Shown: positions 26,002-36,200 of the stretch, in pieces
Layout: the number at the start of each line of letters is the position of its first letter
Numbering within the stretch: position 1 is the first letter of the stretch
Source of the DNA: Planctomycetota bacterium
GTDB lineage: Bacteria; Planctomycetota; Phycisphaerae; Phycisphaerales; UBA1924
Length of the DNA: 55,675 nucleotides
Direction of reading: 5' to 3'
Assembly: GCA_024280755.1 (NCBI GenBank)
Contig: JAJRPN010000024.1
Coordinates: 1 to 55,675, forward strand
Program-made: the position numbers and the translations under genes
The notes under the pieces: generated by a model
Seen by the model: the letters and a program-made list of their open reading frames with translations, nothing else
Told to the model about the DNA's origin: nothing
Databases searched by the model: none

Positions 26002-27865
26002 ATTTGTGGGGATCGCGGGAAAATTTCCAGATGAATCAATCCCACTCGACAAAGTATTTATCGATGCACGACAGGCAGAGTCTGACGATATTGTGGAAGC
26101 GATGTATGTGATCGCGAATCGTCGACTCAATGCCGGCCATCCAATCGAGATCAACGAACTTACCGATTCAATCCCGTTTATTGTCGAGGATGATGCAGTC
26201 CGGGATGCTGCAATCGAAATCAGTATCCGTGGGCTGACCGCCAGCGGTGTTTCGCACGAGAAGGCGTTAGAGACTATTTTAGAAGCAACCTCGCCATCAG
26301 TTCCTGAATCAAAGGTGATTGAGTCAGAGAAAGTCAGTGCGATCCTGAGAGAGACTATTACCGGAATTCAACAGAATGTTATTCAGTTGCCAGCCCAGTT
26401 TGGACGGAAAGGGTACGATGGCCAAGCTCGATATGAGCTCAGACGGATTCTTGGCAGTGGGAACCAAGGGACAGTGTACGAGGCAACTGACCGTGTGTTT
26501 CAGGAAGAAGGATTGCCTTCGCTTGTGGCGTTGAAAATATTCCATTCGGATTCAGATCCTGATCGGAGTAAAAAAGAAGGGGCTCGTGCTCGGCGTGTTC
26601 GTCATAAAAATTTAGCAAGGGTCATCGATCAGGGTGAGTCAGAGGATGGGAAATCCTATGTCACCTATGAACTGATCGAAGGGCAGCCGCTTGACGCTTG
26701 GGTCAAGCAACGCCGAACTCCGCTCACAACTCAACAAACATGCAAGATCGTTATTGATTTAGCAAGAGGCGTTCAGAGTGCCCATACTGCCGGCGTCATT
26801 CACCGAGATATCAAACCCACAAATATACTCATGAACCGCGATGGTGAGCCTGTGATTACTGATTTTGGTATTGCACATGCGATTTCATCTGATCCGAGAT
26901 TGTGTAGTCATTACGGCACGCGAGGCTCGCTTGCCTTTATGGCGCCTGAGCAGTTCGATCAAACCTCCGATGGATCAATGCCGTCAGTCGATGTATACGC
27001 ACTAGGCGGCATCCTTTATTGGCTGACGACGGGTAAGTTTCCGAATGGCGATACTGTTGCAGAAGCACTGACTTGGCTGGAAGACCGTAATGAGGGTGGC
27101 CCCAAGCGTATCAATGATTGGGCGATTGATGCCCGGCTTCAAAGTATCATTTATCGTGCCCTTGCAGTCGAGTCTTCCCAGCGGTATCAAAGCCCCGAGA
27201 TGATCGCTCAGGATTTGGAAGATTACTTGGCTTTCCGCTCTCTTCCCTGGCTTGATCGTTCGGTCGTGGTGAAAACACAGTTGTTCACGCGTAGGAATCC
27301 GCTCGTTGTTGGGCTCTTGGTACTCATCGTATTGAGTGTCGGGGTTGGAGTGGGGGGCTGGGTGAGTTCAAGGGCGAATATTCGATACGAAAGAGCACAG
27401 GCGGAAGCGGCACTGAGCATCGAGCAACTTAACGGTAAAATTATTCTTGAACAAGATCGTGTCCGACAGGTGCAAGATAAGGCAACTCTTGTCAGGGTAT
27501 TCATGAAGGCATGGAGTGATTCCATCAAGACGGGGGAAGATGAGAGCCTAACCGCATCGAGTTTGTTCTTTCTCCATATGGTTTCAACAAGCGGGATACT
27601 CGACAATGATCCTGAGTACGCGGAGAAAATATTCAATCAGCGGATTGAAGTTGCGGAAGAGTACATCGTCTCGATTGATGTTCAGCAAAGTTCACCGATT
27701 CAACTGGCGTTTTGGCATGAGATGCTTGGAATGTGGCATCAGGGGGAGGATATCTTAAAGAGTAAGTCGCATCTTCTTGTGGCGTCATCGCTTTTAGAAG
27801 AATATGCGCCAGCAGATACGATTTGGCGTGATCGACTTGCTGAGGCGATCGGCGAAGCAGAGTAG
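25985..27865 (+). CDS. Membrane Ser/Thr protein kinase
   Basis: A 626-aa Hanks-type kinase. An N-terminal approximately 150-residue region of unknown role precedes the kinase domain: ILGSGNQGTVYEAT (Gly loop, about 155-168), VALKIF (ATP-binding Lys), VIHRDIKPTNIL (catalytic loop, about 272), ITDFGIAHA (about 291), GSLAFMAPEQF (APE) and DVYALGGILYWLTTGKFP. One membrane helix (NPLVVGLLVLIVLSVGVGVGGW, about 438-460) is followed by a short coiled coil and an approximately 150-residue extracytoplasmic part. That part is far shorter than the WD40/TPR sensor of many planctomycete kinases, suggesting truncation or a minimal sensor. The gene overlaps the sigma-factor gene by 17 bases. Confidence 0.88.
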   Translation: MMIVNRFVGIAGKFPDESIPLDKVFIDARQAESDDIVEAMYVIANRRLNAGHPIEINELTDSIPFIVEDDAVRDAAIEISIRGLTASGVSHEKALETILEATSPSVPESKVIESEKVSAILRETITGIQQNVIQLPAQFGRKGYDGQARYELRRILGSGNQGTVYEATDRVFQEEGLPSLVALKIFHSDSDPDRSKKEGARARRVRHKNLARVIDQGESEDGKSYVTYELIEGQPLDAWVKQRRTPLTTQQTCKIVIDLARGVQSAHTAGVIHRDIKPTNILMNRDGEPVITDFGIAHAISSDPRLCSHYGTRGSLAFMAPEQFDQTSDGSMPSVDVYALGGILYWLTTGKFPNGDTVAEALTWLEDRNEGGPKRINDWAIDARLQSIIYRALAVESSQRYQSPEMIAQDLEDYLAFRSLPWLDRSVVVKTQLFTRRNPLVVGLLVLIVLSVGVGVGGWVSSRANIRYERAQAEAALSIEQLNGKIILEQDRVRQVQDKATLVRVFMKAWSDSIKTGEDESLTASSLFFLHMVSTSGILDNDPEYAEKIFNQRIEVAEEYIVSIDVQQSSPIQLAFWHEMLGMWHQGEDILKSKSHLLVASSLLEEYAPADTIWRDRLAEAIGEAE

Positions 27866-27889
27866 CTCGTTTATTTGAGCGTTGTTTTT
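27865..27889 (+). terminator. Weak rho-independent terminator after the kinase
   Basis: GCTC (27865-27868) and GAGC (27877-27880) form a short stem, followed by GTTGTTTTT. The stem is only four to five pairs, so function is doubtful, but it sits just at the kinase stop. Confidence 0.3.
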
Positions 27890-28500
27890 CATGAGCATAT
27901 GCGTTTTTGATTTAAATGATAGTGCTAGAAAATGGTCAGAAGGGTTGTTTGGAAAATAGCCGCTTCCTGATCTCGTCATTCTTCAGTCTAGTGTGTTGGA
28001 ACAAAATTGTGGATAAGTCTAAGTTGAAATTATTCAGATGAAAGACCGGAGTAGGGGATCGTATCTTCGTCAAGGATGTTGCAGCATATGAATGAGGTTG
28101 CTTTCGGCACATGATGGCTGGATGAGCCATTTCTGGATACATCATTGCAAGGCCAACCTGTCTCAGAGATTCGTAAGGGGAGAGGCGAGGATGACCAGAT
28201 GTTGGGCTTCGCGGTTCCCATTTCGGGCTATGCCTTGTGATTTTTATCTTTGTCTCAGGCCATCCATCTAGCTGTGGGACAAGAAGGGGAAGCAAGTAGC
28301 CAGGCAATCGCAGTATCAGATATGGATTAGATCAAGTAATGGAGATTGTTGTGAAGGGCGCCGGGGCGATACACATTGGGATTGGGACTCGGTTAAAACT
28401 ATTTTCAGTGGTGGATTGAAAGTCAGAGAAAATAAAAAGCTTATCGAATGGATCATTGGCGAAGTGTTTCGCGTATGATTTAAGGTGTGCAATGCGATTA
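27890..28500. other. Non-coding stretch before the IS element
   Basis: About 610 bp in which I see no convincing gene. One minus-strand frame (27936-28307) is open but has no family match, no ribosome site and Pro/His/Arg-rich composition unlike the neighbouring genes. A DnaA-box-like TGTGGATAA occurs near 28009. It may be decayed coding sequence between the kinase and the insertion. Confidence 0.4.
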
Positions 28501-29342
28501 GGCCGTGTCTGACGGCTCCAATGCTCTGAGGTATCGGTCGATAAAGGCGAGTTTGAGCATACTCATGAAGTTGGTGGCCAACTTCTCATACCGCGTACTC
28601 AAGCGACGGTTCACCTTGAGCCAGCCGATGCAACGCTCCACCACATTTCGCCCTCGATACGCACGCTTGCTAAACGCCCACCGCCCATCGCGGCGGAGCT
28701 GATCCGATCGCTGAGGAATCAAATCCCAGATGCCTCGTTTCTCACACCAATGCCTGACCTTTGGATAACTGTAGCCCTTGTCGCCCATCACCCACATCGG
28801 CTTGCGATACCGCGGACGCACCGCATCCATCGCCGATTCAAAGCTCTTGCATTCATGCGATTGGCCAGGCGAGAGCACCGCCGCCAAAGGCAAGCCATTA
28901 CCACAAGTCACGAGGTGGATCTTGGTCCCCCATCCGCCGCGTGAATAACCCAGAGCGTGGTCGAGGGGCTCGTTGGGCCTGTTTTTTTCGAGACTTCCGA
29001 CGCACCCGCCGCCGCGACATGCCCGCGGACATTGCTCCCATCGACACACCAGACATCCCAATCGATGTAGCCTTCTTTGTCGAGTTTCAATCGCAAACGG
29101 TTGAGAATCTTGTCGATCGTGCCGTCGTCGGTCCAGCGTCCGAATCGGTGATACACGGATTTCCACGAGCCGTAGCGTTCAGGGAGATCACGCCAAGGTG
29201 ATCCTGATTTGAGAATCCACATCATGCCGTTGAGGGTGGTGCGATGATCGTTCCACTGCCCGCCGGGCTTCTTGGGAGGCATGATCGGTGCGATAAGTTT
29301 CCATTGCTCGTCGGTCAGTTCGTATCGTCGCAGTGGTGGCAT
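28498..29342 (-). CDS. IS5-family DDE transposase made by -1 frameshift
   Basis: Two frames make one protein. The first (29342 to a stop at 28908) begins MPPLRRYELTDEQWKLIAPIMPP, the DUF4096 domain, and includes WRDLPERYGSWKSVYHRFGRW and the first catalytic Asp in WCVDGSNVRGHVAAAGA. The second frame (ending at 28498) has VMGDKGYSYPKVRHWCEKRG (second Asp) and RNVVERCIGWLKVNRRLSTRYEK (catalytic Glu). The frames meet at an A7-C run on the minus strand, where a -1 slip turns SKKTGP into SKKNRP. The stop codon TAA is completed by the flanking TA target duplication, not by the element itself. Confidence 0.85.
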
Positions 29343-29459
29343 CCGTGATCTCCTGATTCCAAGCCGATTCCATGGCCTGGGTAGAGATCAGTATCGCAGA
29401 TCAATCACAAATGCGCAACCCCGCTCATGCGCCAAACAAATGAGCCGTCAGACACCGCC
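28501..29459 (-). mobile_element. IS5-family (IS427-group-like) insertion sequence
   Basis: The ends are inverted repeats: GGCCGTGTCTGACGGCTC at 28501 and, on the other strand from 29459, GGCGGTGTCTGACGGCTC. TA flanks both sides (28499-28500 and 29460-29461) as a two-base target duplication, within TTAG-like and CTAG-like surroundings. The size, 959 bp, the two overlapping frames and the DDE transposase match the IS427 group. It looks complete and possibly active. It lies directly upstream of the second RHS locus. Confidence 0.88.
28982..28988 (-). other. Programmed -1 frameshift site of the transposase
   Basis: Seven T on the plus strand give AAAAAAAC in the mRNA, a classic A-AAA-AAC-type slippery heptamer. 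Frame 1 reads S-K-K-T-G and frame 2 reads L-E-K-N-R across it, so a one-base backward slip joins the two catalytic halves. This is the mechanism known for IS427-group elements. Confidence 0.75.
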
Positions 29460-29529
29460 TAGTATACCAAAGAGTGGTGTTGATTTAAGACAAGCTCTTT
29501 GGATACAGTAGTTTATTGAAGGAGAATCT

Positions 29530-30177
29530 ATGTTCGGGCAAGCATTCGGAGTTAGTGTACTCGCGTTTTTCGTGAGTCCGCTTTGGGCTCAGTTGTCAGT
29601 AGCAGAAACGCTGCGCGTATGCGAAGTTACTCCTGAAACACTCGCCATCGCTGAGTGTGTAAATACAGGTTTTGACCAGATGATCTTGTCGATAGAGGGC
29701 AATGTTTTTGGCAGGCTTGAGTTGGAATCTCGCGGCGATGCACTGGCAGACGCAAAGGGTGCGAAGCAAGATCTGCTGAACCAACTCCGCGATCCTGAAC
29801 AGAGTGCTGATTATGAATCTCTACTCGCCGACCTGCAGGCAGCATCAAGCAGTGTGGAGCAAGCTCAAACTTCTTACCAGCAATATATAGTTGAAGTGCA
29901 AGAGGGACTTCTTGAACATCTTACAGAATCTCAGCAGATCAAGTTTGGGCGTGCGATCAGATCAGGTGTACAAGGATTACCCCCAGAGTATCGTGTGCTT
30001 GATTGGGATTCGCGACAAATCACTCACCTGCTTCGCGCGATACGAATGGTCGATTCAGGAGCTGTAGCCCAACATCCGCTTATCGATCAAGCTGAAGCCA
30101 ACTTTGATGTTCAGTATGCCCGTCAAATGCTTCTTGTGCATATCGATAGTCTCGAAGCGGATCTTTCAGCTCTGTAA
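29530..30177 (+). CDS. Exported coiled-coil companion of RHS protein 2
   Basis: A 215-aa paralogue in plan of the protein encoded at 13431-14108. It has a signal peptide (FGVSVLAFFVSPLWAQ), Cys motif CEVTPETL (31-38) and a heptad-like helical middle (DALADAKGAKQDLLNQL, SLLADLQAASSSVEQAQTSY). It also has LTESQQIKFG and LPPEYRVL (150-157), then a final helical segment. An AGGAG lies six bases upstream of the ATG. It is co-directional with and only 67 bp upstream of RHS 2, so the two are probably one operon. A role in folding, escort or display of the RHS protein is inferred from the repeated association. Function is unknown. Confidence 0.65.
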   Translation: MFGQAFGVSVLAFFVSPLWAQLSVAETLRVCEVTPETLAIAECVNTGFDQMILSIEGNVFGRLELESRGDALADAKGAKQDLLNQLRDPEQSADYESLLADLQAASSSVEQAQTSYQQYIVEVQEGLLEHLTESQQIKFGRAIRSGVQGLPPEYRVLDWDSRQITHLLRAIRMVDSGAVAQHPLIDQAEANFDVQYARQMLLVHIDSLEADLSAL

Positions 30178-30244
30178 CTTATAAAAATAGCCCACGCAAA
30201 TATTCGAAAATCCCGTTTGTCAGAATCCATTTTAGGAGATTCAT

Positions 30245-33200
30245 ATGATTCGGTCAGTCATTTCAGCAGTTGTGTTGTCACTTGTTTCAGTAGCCTTTGG
30301 TGCTCCTGTGCAGGTTGGGCAGAGTCAGACTTGGGTTGAGTTTCCAGACTTTGCAGCGTTGGCTGCGACTGGAACCGATGAAGACATCATGAATGCCTTT
30401 CAAGATTCGCTTCATAGTGTGAATACATTAGCTCAAAATCTGGATGGGCTTACTCTTGAGGGAGCTCTCGATATTCTTGGGCAGTTCAATACGGATGTGG
30501 GAGATCCATCTCTGCCTTGTGATGACATCATTGCAGCGATGTTCGACAATATAAATGACCTTGATCTCCCTGGATCTGTGCTTCTCTACCTCGTTTGGGA
30601 TGAACAAGATTGCTTCACAGACGAAAAGGTTATTGATGAGTATCGAGAGCTCATTGATGGTGGCGGTCAATTTCAAGAATGCATTCAGTTTGATTCGACC
30701 ACTAACCAATGCATTCTCAAGTTGCAGAACTATCCGTGTGCTGAAGGGCAAGATTGTGAATGTATTGCATTCGATGAGAATGGGGATTGTGTATTATGGT
30801 TGAACGAGGGTCCTTTTACAATTCCTGGGAGTGTGACACCTGGTGCAGAAGATCCTGAAGCTTTCGATGTAAGTGGAACTGACGATACTGATATCAATCC
30901 TGGAGCACCTGGCGGTGGCGATGGCGGAGGTAGTGGCAGCGGAGGCGGAGGTAGTGGCGGCGGAGGCGGCAGCGGAAATCCTTCTTCGGCAGGTGTAAAC
31001 AGTACTGATGGTGGATGCGACGGGCATGCTGATGGTGATCAAACTTCGCCAAATGGGCCAGTCCAAACAACAAAGAATCCAATTCTTCGTTCGAGTGGGT
31101 ATAAGTACGAAAGCGATACTGATATCACTATTCCGCTTCCCGGTCGCGACTTTGTTCTTCGTCGTACATACAACGCTTCTCCAGGGGCTGCGAAGAGTTC
31201 CACGCCTTGGATGCTTGGTGGCGGTTGGGGAACTACCGTAGATGGCTGGGTGAAATATAAACAAAATGGCATTAATGTAGACTCGCTAAATCATGTCACA
31301 CTCAATGGTTTGCCAGAGTTTCTTAGCGTGACGCTCATGCCAACACAAAGCGGGAAAAAATATTTCGGGAACAATAACAATACAGCAACATCGTTTAAAC
31401 CTGGAGCAAGTTTAGGACAAGGGGCACCTTCAGATAGTAAAATCAATTGGAGTGCTGGTTTTGGTTATGAAAATCAGCTCATTCATGTTTGGAGAATGAT
31501 AGGAGAGGGGGCTGGGGTCACATACTTCATGAAGGGTGGAGGTGATGGCTCTCTTGATCCATTGATTGGACGAATTCTCCGCCAGACTGATGCCGCAGGA
31601 AACCAATGGAACTTCAAATATATCATACCTGAAGACCCTGATGGGAATGGTGCTTGGCCAAGGTTGCAGTCAATCATGATCAATGGGACTTCACCGGTGG
31701 GATCCGATGCCACGATTAACTTTGAATGGGATATGGGCACACCGACAAATCCAGGGACTGGATTGCTTCGTTCTATCGTGGTATTGCGCCCACATAAACA
31801 GTTCTCGGTGATTAATCCGAATGGGTTCACGCGTCTCGTTGCGACACAGTATGTGAACTACACCTATTCGCGTGATGATCCTTATACCTACGACCATCTC
31901 GAGGATGGTACTGAGAACAGACTAATTTTGGTTGAGAAGGGCTCGCTCGTCAATGCTCCGCTTCAAGGCGAGTTCGTCACACCGAATGTGATCCAAGGAT
32001 TTGAATACCACAGAAGGTTTACTCATTTTAGGTACAAACAAACAATTCAGACCAAGGAGCATGTTCTTCTTAATGTGTTCAACACCAAAACATTTGGGTT
32101 AATGACGCACCGGTTTGAGCCTGAGCAAGTGGAGTACTTCGCTGAACAGTGGCTTCAATCTCAGGGGGATCCAACACTGACTCTCGACGATGCGATTGAT
32201 GCGATGCTGATCGCCCGACTTGATGATGATGTGCCCGGCTCGCAACCAGATGAGTTGGAGATCAAGGATCTTGCTTCAAAGATCATTGGCTACTATGGCC
32301 TGTCAGATCAAGGGAGTCTCGGGTCAGGATATGGTGAGGGACAGCTGGCCTTCCGAGTGAAATCACAAATTCTGCAGGCTGCATGTGGATGCGGCGGTAA
32401 TGTGAACAAGAAAGCCGAATACTTTAGTTATGCAAGAAAAAACTACATTGATCGCGAGGGGGTCTTCGAGTTCACTTATGGAAATACCCCGGTTACGATT
32501 AATTTTCAATCTGCTCGTACATCTTCTGTAACCATCTTTACGGAGGGTGCGGTGGCAAGTGTGGATGCTCCAGATGAAATTGAAATTGAATCTCTTGCAA
32601 GTAGAAAAACATATACCTGGAGTGAAGAACAGACTGTCTTTGAAGCAGACCCAGTTGTAGGGCAAAATGGGAGTACCGTTTATTTTGCGATTGAAAACGT
32701 ACGAAGCCCATTTACGATTGGGAATCACATTGTCGATACTTACACTGATCCTTCTGATGACAAAGAGTGGACATCATTCCACGATTTTGACCGAAACAAG
32801 CTCACCAGAACGGCAAGATATCATCCCTCAGCGGTTAACTCAGTGAGTTTCGATTTAACTACAGGCCTACTTGATTTTCCGGTGCCCGCCTTGGTGTCCC
32901 AAGTGAACGCGGATAATGCGAAGGCGGCATTTAACCTAAAGGATAATGAAGGATTTGTTGAGCTATGGACATACGACAGTAAGGGGAAAATAATATCAGA
33001 GTCGATTCAAAAAGGTAAGGATGGCCAATCGATCCTTATCGCTGAATATGAGTATTCAGGAGAAAGTGGACGAGGTGATTTACTTACCAAGAAAACACTC
33101 TACGGAGAAAATGGATCAGATGTTCTATCAGAAACCATTCATCAGTATGATTTTTATCGACCGAATGGAGTACCGGCAACTGAAAAAGTAATGATCTCAA

Positions 33201-36200
33201 AGACCACCAAAACGAAGACAGAGACTTCAGGTCAGAATGGTCCGTCATCCACTCAATGGCAAATAGCGGTTAATACATACGATTCATCTACCGGACGGGT
33301 GCTCGAAACCATTCATCCAGACGGCACGATTACATCATATTCATACACAAGTCATGTGGGCGGTGTACTGCTCGAATCTTTCTCGGATGAATGGCTGAAG
33401 ATGACTCGTGAGGCTGCGGATAACAGCTTTGTAGACTTGGTCTCTGAGCAATACTTTGACTCGATGGGAAGGCTGCGATCCTCTGTGTCGCCAGCTGGAA
33501 TCACAACACACACCGATTTCTCACTTGAGCCTGTTGAGTTGTATTCTGGGGAATCGGGTTCGGCGGTGATGAATGGGCCTACAGAGCTCGATTATCTCAC
33601 ACTTGTGACCTATCCGCACGACATGGACCCAACAGGCAATAACGGTACATCGCCGAGATTTACAGGCCCGGCGACAAAGTCTTGGGCGACTGCTGGTCTC
33701 AACTTGCTTCGACAGGATTCGTATGTTCTCCAAGACTTGGATGTAGACAGTGACACGGGGGCCGTTCTGATGGCGGATCTTGCCCCAGATCCCTCATCGA
33801 TGACCATACACAAATACTCGCCTTCAGGTGCTCATACTGAATCACGCGTCTGGCATGATCTCGGTGCAGTATCTGTAGATGAGGGCACATACCTGACTCG
33901 TTACAACTACGATGTGCTTGGTCGACTCAATGAGATGACCGATCACTCTGGCACGGTGACATCAACCCAGTACGGCGGTGATAATCGAACGATTCGAGTT
34001 TGGGTAAGTCCTCCAAATGCGCCGAGTCCGGTGTTGAGATCAGAGTTCTTTTACGATCATGTACTCAATGGAACTGACCCTAAATCAGGTCTCGGAGATG
34101 GGAACCTCACGATCTCACGGCAATATGTTTCAGGGGGCTCGGGTGATTACCGCGATACATTCAATGTCTATGACTGGCGAAATCGGAAGCGTATGTCGTT
34201 TGTCCGTGACAACGATGCGTTGTCCCCATGGACGACATCGGTTTCTGGATCTGCAAGTGCCACAATTTTAGACAATCAGGGAAGGTCAGTTGAGAGCGCA
34301 AGCTTGAAGGGCGTTGATCATTCGGTATTAATCACTGATTTAGAAACTGACTCGGCGATATCGCTCTTCGGGTCGGATGCTGGCTCATTGGTTCGGACAC
34401 ACTATGGGCGGCGTGGGCTTGTGTATGCGACGGAATCCGCGATCGATCCAAATGATGAATCAGCAGGTTTTTTAAGAACAGAAAACTGGTATGACGATAT
34501 TGGTCGACCAGTGGTTTCTTTGTCGCCGAGTGGAGCTGTTTCAAAAACAATCTATGACAGCTTTGGTCGTCCCACAAAGGCCATCGTGACAGATGGTCAT
34601 GAAGCACGGGCTGGAGTGGCGTCGTATGACACGATTGTTTCAACATTGCCTTCAGACAATGTGATCTTGGAGGAGTCGGAAACACAGTATGATGACATTG
34701 GCCGAGTTGAGTTATCGATCTCTCGTATTCGTGATCATCTTTCTCAGGAGCCGGGGGCAGCGTTGGCGACTGGTCTGGGTTTAAATCCAGTTATGACTTA
34801 CTCTACACCTGTCTATGACGGAGCTTCAAGACCTATAGGCTCGGTAAGCTACGGGACGAATATCAGCGGGAGTGATGTGTTTTCCAGCGGAGGAGCACCG
34901 CCGGCAATCCCAAGTGTGATTCCGGATCGATCAGCAAATCCGGATTGGATTATTACTGAAATACGATATGACGAACTTGGGCGGCCTTATATGGCCATCG
35001 ATCCACTCGATCATACTCACAAGAGTTTGTTCGATGATCTCGGGCGGCCATATGCGAGTATCGAAAACTTCACAGATAACGGCCTAGATGTCATTTGGGA
35101 TTCGGTTGCGGGTCACTATCAAGTGACTGGGCGGACCGTATTTGATGTGGATCAGAACCGTGTGGTTTCATCAGTCTTTGACTTTGCAGGCGCAACCGTA
35201 AAAAGGTTGGCACATCTGCGATCTGGCAATAATGAAGTCGTCCAGATCACACACTATGATTTTGATCCTGCGTATGCATTGTTACCAAATAATCAATCAG
35301 ATCTCTATGGAAATCTCTATCAGATCCGGTATCCGGTTCCGGGTGATGGCAGTTACCAAGGCAGTGATGGCCAGGCAGGGGTGCTTCAGGCAGACACTGT
35401 TCAGTTTGGTTACAACTGGCTTGGTGAACAGATCGCTTCACGCGATCAAAATGGGACACTCCGTACATTTGCTCGCGACAGACTCGGGCGGCTCGAAACG
35501 GAGCAAGTCACGGCATTTGGTGCAGATGTCGATGCCTCAGTAGATGTATTGACAACAAGCTACGACGACCAAGGGCGGGTTGTCTCTAATCAGTCATTCA
35601 ACAGCAACGATCTGGTTAATCCTCTTGACGAGACGGTTTATACATACAATCAAAGAGGCGATTTGACAAACCTGAGTCAACTTGCCAAGGCAGGAACGAC
35701 CGCTAGAAACTTCGCGTGGGAATACAGTACCCTCGATTTCGCGAGTGGGAACGAGCATCGTTTAACTGCAATGGTGTACCCAGACGGCTCGAAATTCGTA
35801 CCCGATTATGGGGATGATGATCTTGTGAATCCACTTGATAGCCGCATCGATCGAGTGCGCGGGTTCTCATTGCGGGAATCAGACTATAACACTTCGCTTG
35901 TTGAGCTTGGGCTCGTGCAATATGAGCATCTCGGGCTCGGCACAGTGGTCAAATCAGACTTTGGTCTTTACCAAACAGATCGAACTGTACAAACCATTGC
36001 TGACGGCGGGTTGCGAGAGGTTGCCGGGCAATACCCTGGTTGGGATCGATTTGGCCGACTCAAGCAGCACACAACTGTTCGTTCAAACTGGAACGGAACA
36101 ACACAGGGGCAGCTTTTTTCAGAAGCCTTCGATTATGATAATGTGTCGAACCGGCTGAATAAGCAAGATTTGCGACTTAGTGCCTTTGAGAATAATCGTG

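Noticed and set aside
27936..28307. 123-aa minus-strand gene
   Set aside because: No family match, odd composition and no ribosome site; left as unexplained non-coding sequence.
28498..29342. Two separate transposase genes or a broken transposase
   Set aside because: The overlap contains a classic A7-C slip site and both catalytic halves are intact, so a programmed frameshift explains it.
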